Shown here: one piece after another, positions 6,982 through 13,931 of the stretch
How the letters are laid out: the number at the start of each line of letters is the position of its first letter
Position numbering within the stretch: position 1 is the first letter of the stretch
NCBI GenBank assembly: GCA_045591035.1
Contig: JAZNSG010000062.1
Coordinates: forward strand, 1-26,636
Origin: SIG440 sp045591035
GTDB taxonomy: Bacteria > Bacillota > Clostridia > Monoglobales > Monoglobaceae
Reading direction: 5' to 3'
DNA: 26,636 nucleotides
Notes under the pieces: model-generated
Seen by the model: the letters and a program-made list of their open reading frames with translations, nothing else
Told to the model about the DNA's origin: nothing
The model's database searches: none
Program-made: the position numbers and the translations under genes

Positions 6982-8385
6982 TTAAACAATATGAAGTCCG
7001 TCTACCATTACACAGCGGCGTTGTCTTGTAAACGAATGTGCCGCTGTAAGTCCCTCACCTGTGGGTCCAGCAATCGTAAATGTTGTATAGCCCTCACCAC
7101 CAGCGCCAATTCCGGCATAGGATGGTGCGTTCTTTACAAAAATAGTTGTCTCAACTGCACGGGCAAAGTTTGTGAGATTGTCAACATTCTTTGAATGAAT
7201 ATGAGCTGAATGACGGTTACCATGTTCAGCCGCAACAGCTTTTTCAATAGCCTCGTCAATATCAGCCACTCGAACAATTGCAAGTACAGGCATCATCATT
7301 TCAACCTGAACAAACGGATGTTCAGCCTTGGTTTCGCATATAATAAGTCTTGCATCAGAGTTTATGCCAAGAGCTTTGAGGAAAAGACCTGCGTCCTTAC
7401 CAACCCATTTTTTGTTTATTGAATACTTTCCGTCCTTCTCAACAAGAGCAAGTTTCACCAATGCGTCAATCTGGTCTCCCTTAAGAAGGTACGCCCCTGC
7501 TTCCTGCATTCCCGCAATAAGAGCATCAGCTATAGACTCAACAGCAAAGCACTCTTTTTCAGCAATACAAGGAAGATTGTTATCAAAACTTGCACCGCTT
7601 ACGATATCCTTTGCAGCTTTCTTTATGTCTGCAGTTTCATCTACGATAACAGGAGGATTACCTGCTCCTGCACCAATAGCTTTTTTACCGGAAGAAAGGA
7701 GAGTCTTAACAACTCCGGGGCCGCCTGTTGCAACAAGCATACGAACAATCGGAGACTTTATCATCTCATTTGATGTATCCATGGTGGGCCTGTAAACCGA
7801 AACCACAAGATTTTCCGGTCCTCCCGCTTCCAAAACTGCACGGTTAATAAGGTCAACAGCATAATTTGCAGTTTTACAAGCATTGGGGTGGGGATTAAAT
7901 ACCACCGCATTTCCACCTGCAAGCATACCAATTGAATTACAAATAACTGTTTCACTTGGATTGGTTGAAGGAGTTATACTTCCTATGACTCCGTATGGTG
8001 CCATCTCAACAAGTGTCAGGCCGCTGTCACCTGTCATTACTGATGGCGAAAGGTCCTCTGTGCCCGGAGTTTTGTTAGCAACAAGCTGGTGCTTGATAAT
8101 CTTATCTGACACTCTGCCCATTCCTGTTTCCCTAACTCCGAGTTTAGCCATTTCCTCAGCTTCATTAAGGGTCAGCTGTCTTATTTTTGAAATTATCTGT
8201 TCCCTTTGTTCAACAGTATATGAACGATACTGCTTATAAGCCTTGCTGACTGCCTCTAAAGCTTCGGACATACTGTCGAAAACGCCTTTGTATGAACGTG
8301 CTTCTGTTATAATCTCATTTTCTCCGGAAGCCTTTGAAAGGACACTTTTTACTATTTCACTTATCTGCTTTTCATCAAGAATCAT
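6982..8385 (-). CDS. CoA-acylating aldehyde dehydrogenase (PduP/EutE type)
   Basis: It oxidises the dehydratase product (propionaldehyde or 3-hydroxypropionaldehyde) to acyl-CoA with NAD+ and CoA in the compartment lumen. I take the ATG at 8385 (467 residues, normal for PduP/EutE); a longer reading would pass through the upstream stem-loop. C273 in DNNLPCIAEK is the catalytic cysteine. The substrate/CoA region APYGVIGSITPSTNPSET lies at 129-146 and the nucleotide region VATGGPGVV at 218-226. Residues 2-19 (ILDEKQISEIVKSVLSKA) form an N-terminal amphipathic helix followed by a flexible stretch, the classical encapsulation peptide. The ribosome-binding site is weak and distant (GAAAGGCAG, about 9 bases), and a stem-loop separates this gene from the vertex-protein gene, so its expression may be tuned separately. 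Confidence 0.94.
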   Translation of the reverse strand: MILDEKQISEIVKSVLSKASGENEIITEARSYKGVFDSMSEALEAVSKAYKQYRSYTVEQREQIISKIRQLTLNEAEEMAKLGVRETGMGRVSDKIIKHQLVANKTPGTEDLSPSVMTGDSGLTLVEMAPYGVIGSITPSTNPSETVICNSIGMLAGGNAVVFNPHPNACKTANYAVDLINRAVLEAGGPENLVVSVYRPTMDTSNEMIKSPIVRMLVATGGPGVVKTLLSSGKKAIGAGAGNPPVIVDETADIKKAAKDIVSGASFDNNLPCIAEKECFAVESIADALIAGMQEAGAYLLKGDQIDALVKLALVEKDGKYSINKKWVGKDAGLFLKALGINSDARLIICETKAEHPFVQVEMMMPVLAIVRVADIDEAIEKAVAAEHGNRHSAHIHSKNVDNLTNFARAVETTIFVKNAPSYAGIGAGGEGYTTFTIAGPTGEGLTAAHSFTRQRRCVMVDGLHIV

Positions 8386-8472
8386 AATGCCCAACTGCCT
8401 TTCGTTAATTTCAATATATTTCAAAACCTGAACAGTATTTTTTCCAAATTTATTTAAATATAATGAGGGTCG

Positions 8473-8505
8473 GCTTCGGGTGCCGCTTTTTGCGACACCT
8501 GAAGC
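8473..8505. other. Intercistronic stem-loop between the vertex-protein and aldehyde dehydrogenase genes
   Basis: Arms of 14 bases (8473-8486 and 8492-8505) enclose a TTTTT loop. As plus-strand RNA the arms pair fully with two G-U pairs and are followed by TTGTTTTTTATT, which looks like a terminator. As minus-strand mRNA there are two A-C mismatches and no T tail. It may be an RNA-processing or stability element inside the operon mRNA, or a terminator for antisense transcription. Confidence 0.6.
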
Positions 8506-8515
8506 TTGTTTTTTA

Positions 8516-8779
8516 TTACTGAATTTCAACCCAATCGTCCACAATGCCAACAATTGCCGCATCAATGGGCGACTCATTCATGCCGCAACCAATTCGTGCG
8601 GCACTTCCCAATGCTACCAAAACATCTTCGCCTATTCCGGCTCCAACATTATCAATAGCAACAATATTCTTTCCCGAACCCATATTTTTGTAAGGTTCAA
8701 TGATAAGAAACTTATTGCCTAAAAGGCTTTCATTTTTATGGGTGGAAACAACGTGTCCAACCACTTTCCCTACTATCAT
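8516..8779 (-). CDS. EutN/CcmL-family BMC-P vertex protein
   Basis: This is an 87-residue pentamer-forming shell protein that caps the vertices of the polyhedral compartment. The whole chain is the EutN/CcmL domain: MIVGKVVGHVVSTHKNESL at the start, then KFLIIEP, the VAIDNVGAGIGEDVLVALGSAAR core at about 40-62 and the closing IDAAIVGIVDDWVE. Length is typical (85-100). The start follows GAAAGGCG by 7 bases. It lies 38 bases after the extended BMC-H gene and before the intercistronic stem-loop. Only one BMC-P gene is present, which is enough for a closed shell. The call is firm. Confidence 0.95.
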   Translation of the reverse strand: MIVGKVVGHVVSTHKNESLLGNKFLIIEPYKNMGSGKNIVAIDNVGAGIGEDVLVALGSAARIGCGMNESPIDAAIVGIVDDWVEIQ

Positions 8780-8817
8780 TTCAAATCGCCTTTCGAAGTC
8801 TTCTTTTCAAAAGATAA

Positions 8818-9096
8818 TTATTTAAGTGTAGGAAGAATTTTTTCAACATCACCATGAGGTCTGGGGATTACATGTGTTGCGATAATTTCGCCAAGCTTTG
8901 TTGCAGCAGCTCCACCTGCTTCAACAGCAGACTTAACAGCACCAACATCGCCACGAACCATAACGCTTACCAAACCTGAACCAATCTTTTCAGTTCCGAT
9001 AAGTACAACGTTTGCAGCCTTTACCATTGCATCAGCAGCCTCAATTGCAGCTACCAAGCCTCTTGTTTCTATCATTCCCAATGCTTCCTGTGTCAT
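8818..9096 (-). CDS. Short BMC-H isoform from an internal start
   Basis: The in-frame ATG at 9096 (MTQEALGM) is preceded by AAGGAGG at 9111-9105 with 8 bases between, the same layout as the start of the neighbouring BMC-H gene (AGGAGG at 9530-9525, ATG at 9516). Translation from here gives a standard 92-residue hexamer protein with KIGSG at 37-41, the PduA-type pore loop, and VIPRPHGDVEKILP at the end. This is an alternative product of the longer frame, not a separate locus. Which form predominates cannot be told from sequence. Confidence 0.7.
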   Translation of the reverse strand: MTQEALGMIETRGLVAAIEAADAMVKAANVVLIGTEKIGSGLVSVMVRGDVGAVKSAVEAGGAAATKLGEIIATHVIPRPHGDVEKILPTLK

Positions 9097-9110
9097 TTTC
9101 TTTTCCTCCT
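8818..9110 (-). repeat. Tandem BMC-H duplication, copy 2
   Basis: By eye about 13 of 290 bases differ from copy 1 (9241-9530), roughly 95% identity at a period of about 420 bases. Nearly all differences are synonymous. Identity includes the ribosome-binding site and stops just upstream of it, where the N-terminal extension begins. Confidence 0.9.
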
Positions 9111-9237
9111 TAATAATTTGAGTTGTTTTTGTTTCAACGACAGTTTCCGGTTCTGCTTTTACCACAGGAGCAGCTTTCGCCTGAACCGTCGCCGTAGTCT
9201 TTTTAGTTGTGGTTTTCTTCTCTGCCATATCCGTCAC
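8818..9237 (-). CDS. BMC-H shell protein with a 45-residue N-terminal extension
   Basis: This reading gives 139 residues from a GTG at 9237, three bases after the previous stop; an ATG at 9228 with AGGTGA before it is an alternative. Residues 4-47 are a low-complexity Lys/Thr/Ala/Val/Glu/Pro stretch unrelated to BMC domains. The remaining ~92 residues are a PduA/PduJ-like hexamer protein, identical to the neighbouring BMC-H except for its second residue and one extra C-terminal Lys. At the junction the codons for IKEEK contain a perfect AAGGAGG placed 8 bases before an in-frame ATG, so a short form is probably also made. The extension would project from the N-terminal face of the hexamer and could be a linker or scaffold for cargo; that is inference. 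Confidence 0.85.
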   Translation of the reverse strand: MTDMAEKKTTTKKTTATVQAKAAPVVKAEPETVVETKTTQIIKEEKKMTQEALGMIETRGLVAAIEAADAMVKAANVVLIGTEKIGSGLVSVMVRGDVGAVKSAVEAGGAAATKLGEIIATHVIPRPHGDVEKILPTLK

Positions 9238-9240
9238 CTA

Positions 9241-9516
9241 TTAGAGTGTAGGGAGAATTTTTTCAACGTCTCCGTGAGGTCTGGGGATTACATGAGTTGC
9301 GATAATTTCGCCAAGCTTTGTTGCAGCAGCTCCACCTGCTTCAACAGCAGACTTAACTGCACCAACATCGCCACGAACCATAACACTTACCAAACCTGAA
9401 CCAATCTTTTCAGTTCCGATAAGTACAACGTTTGCAGCCTTTACCATTGCATCAGCAGCCTCGATTGCAGCTACCAAGCCTCTTGTTTCTATCATTCCCA
9501 ATGCTTCTTGTGCCAT
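9241..9516 (-). CDS. BMC-H shell hexamer protein (PduA/PduJ-like)
   Basis: This is a 91-residue single-domain BMC protein forming the hexagonal facets of the shell. The start is the ATG at 9516, 8 bases after AGGAGG; another ATG two codons upstream is too close to that site. Residues 3-26 (QEALGMIETRG, then EAADAMVKAAN) open the domain, KIGSG at 37-41 forms the central pore with Ser40 as in PduA, a pore associated with small polar substrates such as propanediol, and VIPRPHGDVEKILP closes it. It stands 38 bases after the GTPase gene and 3 bases before the extended copy. It should be the main facet component together with that copy. Confidence 0.95.
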   Translation of the reverse strand: MAQEALGMIETRGLVAAIEAADAMVKAANVVLIGTEKIGSGLVSVMVRGDVGAVKSAVEAGGAAATKLGEIIATHVIPRPHGDVEKILPTL

Positions 9517-9530
9517 TTTCATTTCCTCCT
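9241..9530 (-). repeat. Tandem BMC-H duplication, copy 1
   Basis: This is the partner of 8818-9110, with about 13 differences in 290 aligned bases. The matched segment includes the coding region and ribosome-binding site. Outside it the flanks diverge at once. Confidence 0.9.
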
Positions 9531-9554
9531 AAAAATTATATAAATTTTAATTAT

Positions 9555-9980
9555 TTACAGATTTAAGTAGGATATAAGCTCATTTACACCATATCCCGTA
9601 ACCGAATCAATCCGAAACACCTTTTCACATCCGGCAAGTCTGAGCCAATTTTCAGCTCTGTCGGGATTTGCTCCTTCCTCTTCGGACTTTGTTACTATCC
9701 CGATTACCTCTCTGTTCACCATACTGGTGCAACAGGGCGGAAACAGTGAATAAGGTTCTGTGGCACTGATAAGAAGACCGATTATGTCGGCTTCGTATGA
9801 ATAAAGTGCCAACGCTCTGCCAAGATGATGAGTCTGGGCATATTCCCCCGGGGTGTCAATCAGATTGTTTTCGAATTTTATGTACTGCGTTTTGTCATAG
9901 CTTATGTCCTCGCCACGCAGCACCTGAGTAAGAGTTGTCTTTCCGCTCTCACTTCTGCCTACTAACATCAAATTCTTCAT
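9555..9980 (-). CDS. EutP/PduV-family small GTPase
   Basis: This 141-residue P-loop protein is associated with microcompartments; PduV-type proteins are thought to help position or assemble the shell. The start is the ATG at 9980, whose A is also the last base of the preceding TAA stop (TAATG), which implies translational coupling; no ribosome-binding site is visible. GRSESGKTT (8-16) is the Walker A/G1 motif, DTPGEY (42-47) the G3 motif and VTKSE (96-100) sits at G4, where TK-x-D is usual. The Asp-to-Glu change may weaken guanine specificity. SVTGYGVNEL is the G5 region. It lies between the EutS/PduU-type protein and the BMC-H pair. Confidence 0.88.
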   Translation of the reverse strand: MKNLMLVGRSESGKTTLTQVLRGEDISYDKTQYIKFENNLIDTPGEYAQTHHLGRALALYSYEADIIGLLISATEPYSLFPPCCTSMVNREVIGIVTKSEEEGANPDRAENWLRLAGCEKVFRIDSVTGYGVNELISYLNL

Positions 9981-10351
9981 TATGTTTTGGTGATAGGGCA
10001 AACGGTAAATCCCAGGGTCTCTTTGCAATAATCCACAAGAGACTGAAGTGATGCCGTAACATCAGCAACCAAACCTGTCACAATGAGAGTTCCGCTGAAT
10101 CTGTCCACAAAGCCAAGTTCAACTCCCGCAGACTTTATCGCTATGTCTCCCGCAATAATTGCTGTTTCACTGGGCGACATGGTAACAATACCAATTGCCG
10201 ACCTGTTGTAATCAAGCGCCGGGTCCAGCCCCAACTTTCTGTAAAGAATGTCATCGGGGTTTGCTATTACATGAGCAATTGTAATTTGTTTACCCGGAAC
10301 AAGCTCTTGTACTATTCTCAATTTATCCTGAATAGATAACTCGTTGCTCAT
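9980..10351 (-). CDS. EutS/PduU-family circularly permuted BMC-H shell protein
   Basis: This 123-residue shell protein belongs to the permuted BMC class. Residues 9-27 (DKLRIVQELVPGKQITIAH) form the N-terminal strand that makes a small beta-barrel over the hexamer pore in PduU/EutS. AIGIVTMSPSETAIIAGDIA (52-71) and GFVDRFSGTLIVTG (80-93) are signature segments. In propanediol and ethanolamine systems this protein is a minor facet component proposed to anchor the PduV/EutP GTPase, which is the next gene and overlaps by one base. The start follows AGGAGG, which lies across the end of the activase gene 4 bases away. The call is firm; the role is by family analogy. Confidence 0.93.
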   Translation of the reverse strand: MSNELSIQDKLRIVQELVPGKQITIAHVIANPDDILYRKLGLDPALDYNRSAIGIVTMSPSETAIIAGDIAIKSAGVELGFVDRFSGTLIVTGLVADVTASLQSLVDYCKETLGFTVCPITKT

Positions 10352-10355
10352 TGCC

Positions 10356-11144
10356 CTAACCTCCTATCTTGCAGTATAAACCATAGCTTTCCGCTACAGC
10401 CTTTAACTTTTCCATATGTTCATTAGTGGGTGTTGGGATGTCTCCCATAGGATAGTTCCTCTTTAGTCCATCATACTTATCCTTGCCGAATCTGTGATAA
10501 GGCAAAAGATTTATTTCATTCACATTTTTAAGCGATGATGCGAATTTTGCAATAGAAGCAATTTCAGCTTCTGTATCATTAAATGTAGGTATGACGGGTA
10601 CTCGTATTATTAGCTTTTTAGCCTTTTCGGCAATTTTAACAGCATTTTCAAGTATCAGCTCGTTTGACTGAGTGGTGAACTCCTTGTGTTTGGCTGTATC
10701 GGTATGCTTTATATCCATAAGCACTGTGTCAATATACGGAAGCATCTTCTCTATTTTTTCAAAAGATGCAAATCCGGTGGTTTCAACCGCAGTGTTTATG
10801 GCAGCCTCCTTCGCACTTCTCAAAAGAGCATAAGCGAAATCAAACTGACAAAGCATCTCGCCCCCCGAAAGCGTCAACCCACCGCCTGAACGTCGGTAAT
10901 ACGGAAGGTCCTGCTTGACAATCTCCAGAACCTCTGCCACCGAAACATCACGGCCTATGGTTTTTTCCTTTCCGTTTTGAATCATAGTCTGAATTTCAGA
11001 CTTTTGGGACTCGGGATTGCAACACCATCTGCATCTCAGTGCACAGCCTTTTAAAAACACAATCGTTCTTATGCCGGGACCATCATGAACAGAGAACTTC
11101 TGAATATCGAAAATCCTGCCGGATACATTCAAATAGTCAGTCAT
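10356..11144 (-). CDS. Glycyl radical enzyme activase (radical SAM)
   Basis: It installs the glycyl radical on the dehydratase encoded just upstream, using a [4Fe-4S] cluster and S-adenosylmethionine. C34-x3-C38-x2-C41 (GCALRCRWC) binds the cluster and SGGE at 93-96 helps bind SAM; FSVHDGPGIRTIVFLKGC is the typical N-terminal signature. At 262 residues it is short. Between the cluster motif and SGGE there is no cysteine-rich ferredoxin-like insert of the kind that carries two extra clusters in many dehydratase activases, so it resembles the compact pyruvate formate-lyase activase. GGAGGA within the last codons of the dehydratase gene may serve as a distant ribosome-binding site, 12 bases from the ATG. 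The two genes are 6 bases apart. Confidence 0.93.
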   Translation of the reverse strand: MTDYLNVSGRIFDIQKFSVHDGPGIRTIVFLKGCALRCRWCCNPESQKSEIQTMIQNGKEKTIGRDVSVAEVLEIVKQDLPYYRRSGGGLTLSGGEMLCQFDFAYALLRSAKEAAINTAVETTGFASFEKIEKMLPYIDTVLMDIKHTDTAKHKEFTTQSNELILENAVKIAEKAKKLIIRVPVIPTFNDTEAEIASIAKFASSLKNVNEINLLPYHRFGKDKYDGLKRNYPMGDIPTPTNEHMEKLKAVAESYGLYCKIGG

Positions 11145-11150
11145 ATTCTC

Positions 11151-13679
11151 TTAAAATCCTCCCTGTTCAGTTCTGTTTATAATATCATCCTGAAGTGACC
11201 TTGAAAGAGTTGTGAACAAAGCACTGTAACCCGCAACACGAACCACAAGATTCTTGTAGTTTTCCGGATGAAGCTGAGCATCTCTTAATGTCTCGCGGCT
11301 TACTACGTTAAATTGCATATGCATACCTTTCTGGTCAAAGAACGCACGAATGAGTGCGATAAATCCTTCAATTCCCGAAGCACCCTTAAGTGCTGACGGA
11401 TGGAATTTCATATTGAACAGTGTTCCGTTTGAAGCAATACCGTGGTCAAGCTTTGCAACTGAGTTTGCCGCAGCTGTTGGTCCGCTTACATCACTGCCTG
11501 CAACAGGTGATACACCATCGGCAATTGGTGTTCCGGCAAGTCTCGCATCAGGAGTTGCCCCCGTCTGAGCACCCAACGGAACATTGGCAGATACAGGATA
11601 AAGACCTGCATGGTATTTTCCGCCTCTTGGATTTGTATAAAGTTCAACAGGCTTTGTATAGGTATAAGCCGCTTCACGACCATACATATCAACTTCATCT
11701 ATATCATTGCCAAATTTGGGAAGTGCCTTAATTTGGTCGTAAAGTGCCTGATATTCAGCCTTCTTATCTTCAGCAATGGTGTTCTCTTTAATCTGTTTAA
11801 AGATTTCACGGATCTGCGCCTCATTAATTTCAAGCCCTTGCTTTTTAATTTCCTTTGCAACCTCAACTGTAAGCGTCATTGCATAGTGGTCATCATAAGG
11901 CTTACCAAAGTTATTTTTAAGAGCATCTGCGTACTGTTTCAAAGTAACAACTTTCTTTTTATAAACAAGCTCATCAATCGCATAAAGACCATCGGCAACA
12001 TTGGCAATACCAAAGCCCTGGGGACCGGTAAAGTTATAAGCCGCACCGCCCTCCTGAGCTGACTTGCCCTTGGCAATACAGTCATCAAGCATAGACGAGA
12101 GATAAGGCAATGGGCAACGTTCTGCATGGGCTACGTCAATAGCATTATCAGCATTAACCATAAGCTTTATGCTGTAATCCATCTGTTTCTTATATGCTTC
12201 AAAGAATTTTTCATAGGTGTCAAGTTCAGAAATACTACCTGTTCTGGGACCAACCTGAACGCCTTTATCAACACCATTTGAGAAAACAAGCTCCATCGGA
12301 CGACACATATTGAAAAATGCTGCATCGTGCCAACCATCGGTTTTTCCGCCCTTTTGAGGTTCAACACAGCCAATTACACAATAATCACGTGCATCCGCAA
12401 GACTGAGACCCCTTGAAATAAGTGCGGGAATAATAATTTCATCATTGTAGTAAGCAGGCAGGCCAATACCTGTTTTTGTAAGCTCCGCAGCCTTCACCAT
12501 TAAATCATGGGGAGTGCCGTTCCATACTCGCATAGAAAGTGAGGGTTGGGGAAGATTAACGTGCATTGAAGCAGTTATACACATATATGACAAATCATTC
12601 GTTGCATCACGACCATTTTTGTCCTGACCGCCGACAATAAGATTCTGGAACATGCTGTATCCTGCAAATCCCTCAGCTGACAAAGCATCACGAACTTTGT
12701 TCAGACTGTTAAGTTTAACCCAAACACAGTCAATGAGTTCCTGAGCTTGTTCACGGGTAATCTTTCCGCTTTCTATGTCCTTTATGTAATATGGATACAT
12801 ATACTGGTCAAAGCGTCCCGGAGATACCGAATGTCCGCTTGATTCTGTCTGAATAAGCAACTGAACAAACCAGAAAGACTGACAAGCCTCATGGAAGCTT
12901 TGTGCACCATTTGCAGGAACTTTGCTGCAGATTTCAGCAATAGTAAGAAGTTCATCTCTTCTTTGGATATCGGTACACTTGTCTGCCATTTCACGGGCAG
13001 CTTTTGAATAACGATTAGCAAAAATAATAGCAGCTTCACAACATTCCATAACAGATGTCAGGAAATTATACCGTGTTGCATAATCACTGTCATAAACTTT
13101 GCATTTGTCTCGTTCAGCCTTGGCCTGAGCATAAATTCCGTTGTAACCGATTTTAAGTACCTTTGCATAGTCAACACTTACATGGCCGATACCATTATAG
13201 AAATAGTTTCCAACGGTAAAGATGTTATGTTCAATAGCAGTAATAGCCTCGGGAGTCATATAGGAAGTTGCAAGTTCACTTGTTGTTCTGCCCTTCCAAT
13301 ATTTGTGAATTTCCTTAAGCTTTGAAGCTGTCTCATCAGAAATATAAAACGGGTCAGCGCTTCTTGTAGCAACAGTCTCAAATTCATCCTCAAGCCACTT
13401 GTTTGAATACTCAGGGAATGTGGGACATCCTCTGCGTGCAAAACAGTTGCAACCTACAACAAGCTCGTCGTCACGAATAACAACAGGCAATTTTTCAGCA
13501 AGAGCCTTGAAGGCGTGAGACTTCCTTATATGAAGAGGCAAACCCTCTGAATTTTTATGACTCTCTGTAATAATCTCCGCACGGGTTGACTCAATTGTCG
13601 GAGTACCCGAATAGAGGTCATCTATAAGTTTTTGTATACGATTTGATTTTGAAATTTCAGCAGTATAAATCTTCATCAT
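11151..13679 (-). CDS. B12-independent glycyl radical diol dehydratase (propanediol/glycerol type)
   Basis: It dehydrates 1,2-propanediol (or glycerol) to the aldehyde with a protein radical instead of coenzyme B12. I choose the ATG at 13679 (842 residues) behind AGGAGG; a longer reading crosses the promoter. C438 and E440 in GCVEPQ are the thiyl-radical and catalytic residues, and H166 (in YNGIGHVSVDY), S284 (in SSGHSVSPGRFDQ) and D452 (in GWHDAAFFN) are the diol-site residues of glycerol/propanediol dehydratases. G817 in RVAGYSA carries the radical. C438, E440 and G817 fall on the numbers I recall for the Roseburia inulinivorans propanediol dehydratase. The choline-lyase or arylacetate-type alternatives fit less well. 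It is the first gene of the microcompartment operon. Preference for propanediol over glycerol is inferred from the PduL/PduP partners. Confidence 0.9.
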   Translation of the reverse strand: MMKIYTAEISKSNRIQKLIDDLYSGTPTIESTRAEIITESHKNSEGLPLHIRKSHAFKALAEKLPVVIRDDELVVGCNCFARRGCPTFPEYSNKWLEDEFETVATRSADPFYISDETASKLKEIHKYWKGRTTSELATSYMTPEAITAIEHNIFTVGNYFYNGIGHVSVDYAKVLKIGYNGIYAQAKAERDKCKVYDSDYATRYNFLTSVMECCEAAIIFANRYSKAAREMADKCTDIQRRDELLTIAEICSKVPANGAQSFHEACQSFWFVQLLIQTESSGHSVSPGRFDQYMYPYYIKDIESGKITREQAQELIDCVWVKLNSLNKVRDALSAEGFAGYSMFQNLIVGGQDKNGRDATNDLSYMCITASMHVNLPQPSLSMRVWNGTPHDLMVKAAELTKTGIGLPAYYNDEIIIPALISRGLSLADARDYCVIGCVEPQKGGKTDGWHDAAFFNMCRPMELVFSNGVDKGVQVGPRTGSISELDTYEKFFEAYKKQMDYSIKLMVNADNAIDVAHAERCPLPYLSSMLDDCIAKGKSAQEGGAAYNFTGPQGFGIANVADGLYAIDELVYKKKVVTLKQYADALKNNFGKPYDDHYAMTLTVEVAKEIKKQGLEINEAQIREIFKQIKENTIAEDKKAEYQALYDQIKALPKFGNDIDEVDMYGREAAYTYTKPVELYTNPRGGKYHAGLYPVSANVPLGAQTGATPDARLAGTPIADGVSPVAGSDVSGPTAAANSVAKLDHGIASNGTLFNMKFHPSALKGASGIEGFIALIRAFFDQKGMHMQFNVVSRETLRDAQLHPENYKNLVVRVAGYSALFTTLSRSLQDDIINRTEQGGF

Positions 13680-13706
13680 TTCCAAACCTCCTAATCTAAT
13701 ACATAT

Positions 13707-13735
13707 ATAATACACCATAATTTTAAAAAAATCAA
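13707..13735 (-). promoter_or_regulatory. Promoter of the microcompartment operon
   Basis: On the minus strand TTGATT (13735-13730) and TATTAT (13712-13707) are separated by 17 bases. The start would be near 13700, leaving a leader of about 20 bases that contains AGGAGG. No clear catabolite-repression (cre) site or operator dyad overlaps it. Confidence 0.65.
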
Positions 13736-13884
13736 TAGTTTTCAAAGAAAAAAAAACAAAAACACAGAAAAAGTTAGAAAAAAATCACAAATTTATAAAT
13801 TTTTACGATATTTTTTCTATTTTTTTACATATTTTTACAATATTTTCTTGTTAGTTACTTTGTTTTACCGATTAAACAACAAAA

Positions 13885-13909
13885 GAGGTCCGCAAAAAAC
13901 ACAGACCTC
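13885..13909 (-). terminator. Probable terminator of the ABC exporter operon
   Basis: GAGGTC and GACCTC arms enclose a 13-base loop; on the minus strand a further G-U and G-C pair can form, and TTTTGTTGTTT follows. It lies about 20 bases past the stop codon of the second ABC gene. It is moderate in strength. Confidence 0.65.
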
Positions 13910-13931
13910 AAATTTTAATAACACTTTTAAA

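Larger units (their letters stand above)
13680..13931. other. Intergenic region upstream of the microcompartment operon
   Basis: This 252-bp, very AT-rich gap holds the operon promoter, the terminator of the ABC exporter genes, and three phased TTTTTAC repeats (plus strand 13800-13806, 13822-13828, 13832-13838; starts 22 and 10 bases apart). These could be curved A-tract DNA or sites for an activator upstream of the promoter. I see no coding sequence and no cobalamin riboswitch. Confidence 0.6.

Noticed and set aside
8386..8577. Longer N-terminus for the aldehyde dehydrogenase
   Set aside because: It would run through the stem-loop and overlap the vertex-protein gene; the encapsulation helix begins at the ATG at 8385.
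11151..13679. Choline trimethylamine-lyase (CutC) as the identity of the glycyl radical enzyme
   Set aside because: The GWHDAAFFN segment, H166 and the numbering of C438, E440 and G817 fit the diol dehydratase group, and the PduL/PduP partners agree.
13680..13745. Longer N-terminus for the dehydratase
   Set aside because: It would include the ribosome-binding site and promoter; the ATG at 13679 gives numbering that matches the known enzyme.
13680..13931. Cobalamin riboswitch before the dehydratase
   Set aside because: No B12-box-like element is visible, and the enzyme is a B12-independent glycyl radical type.
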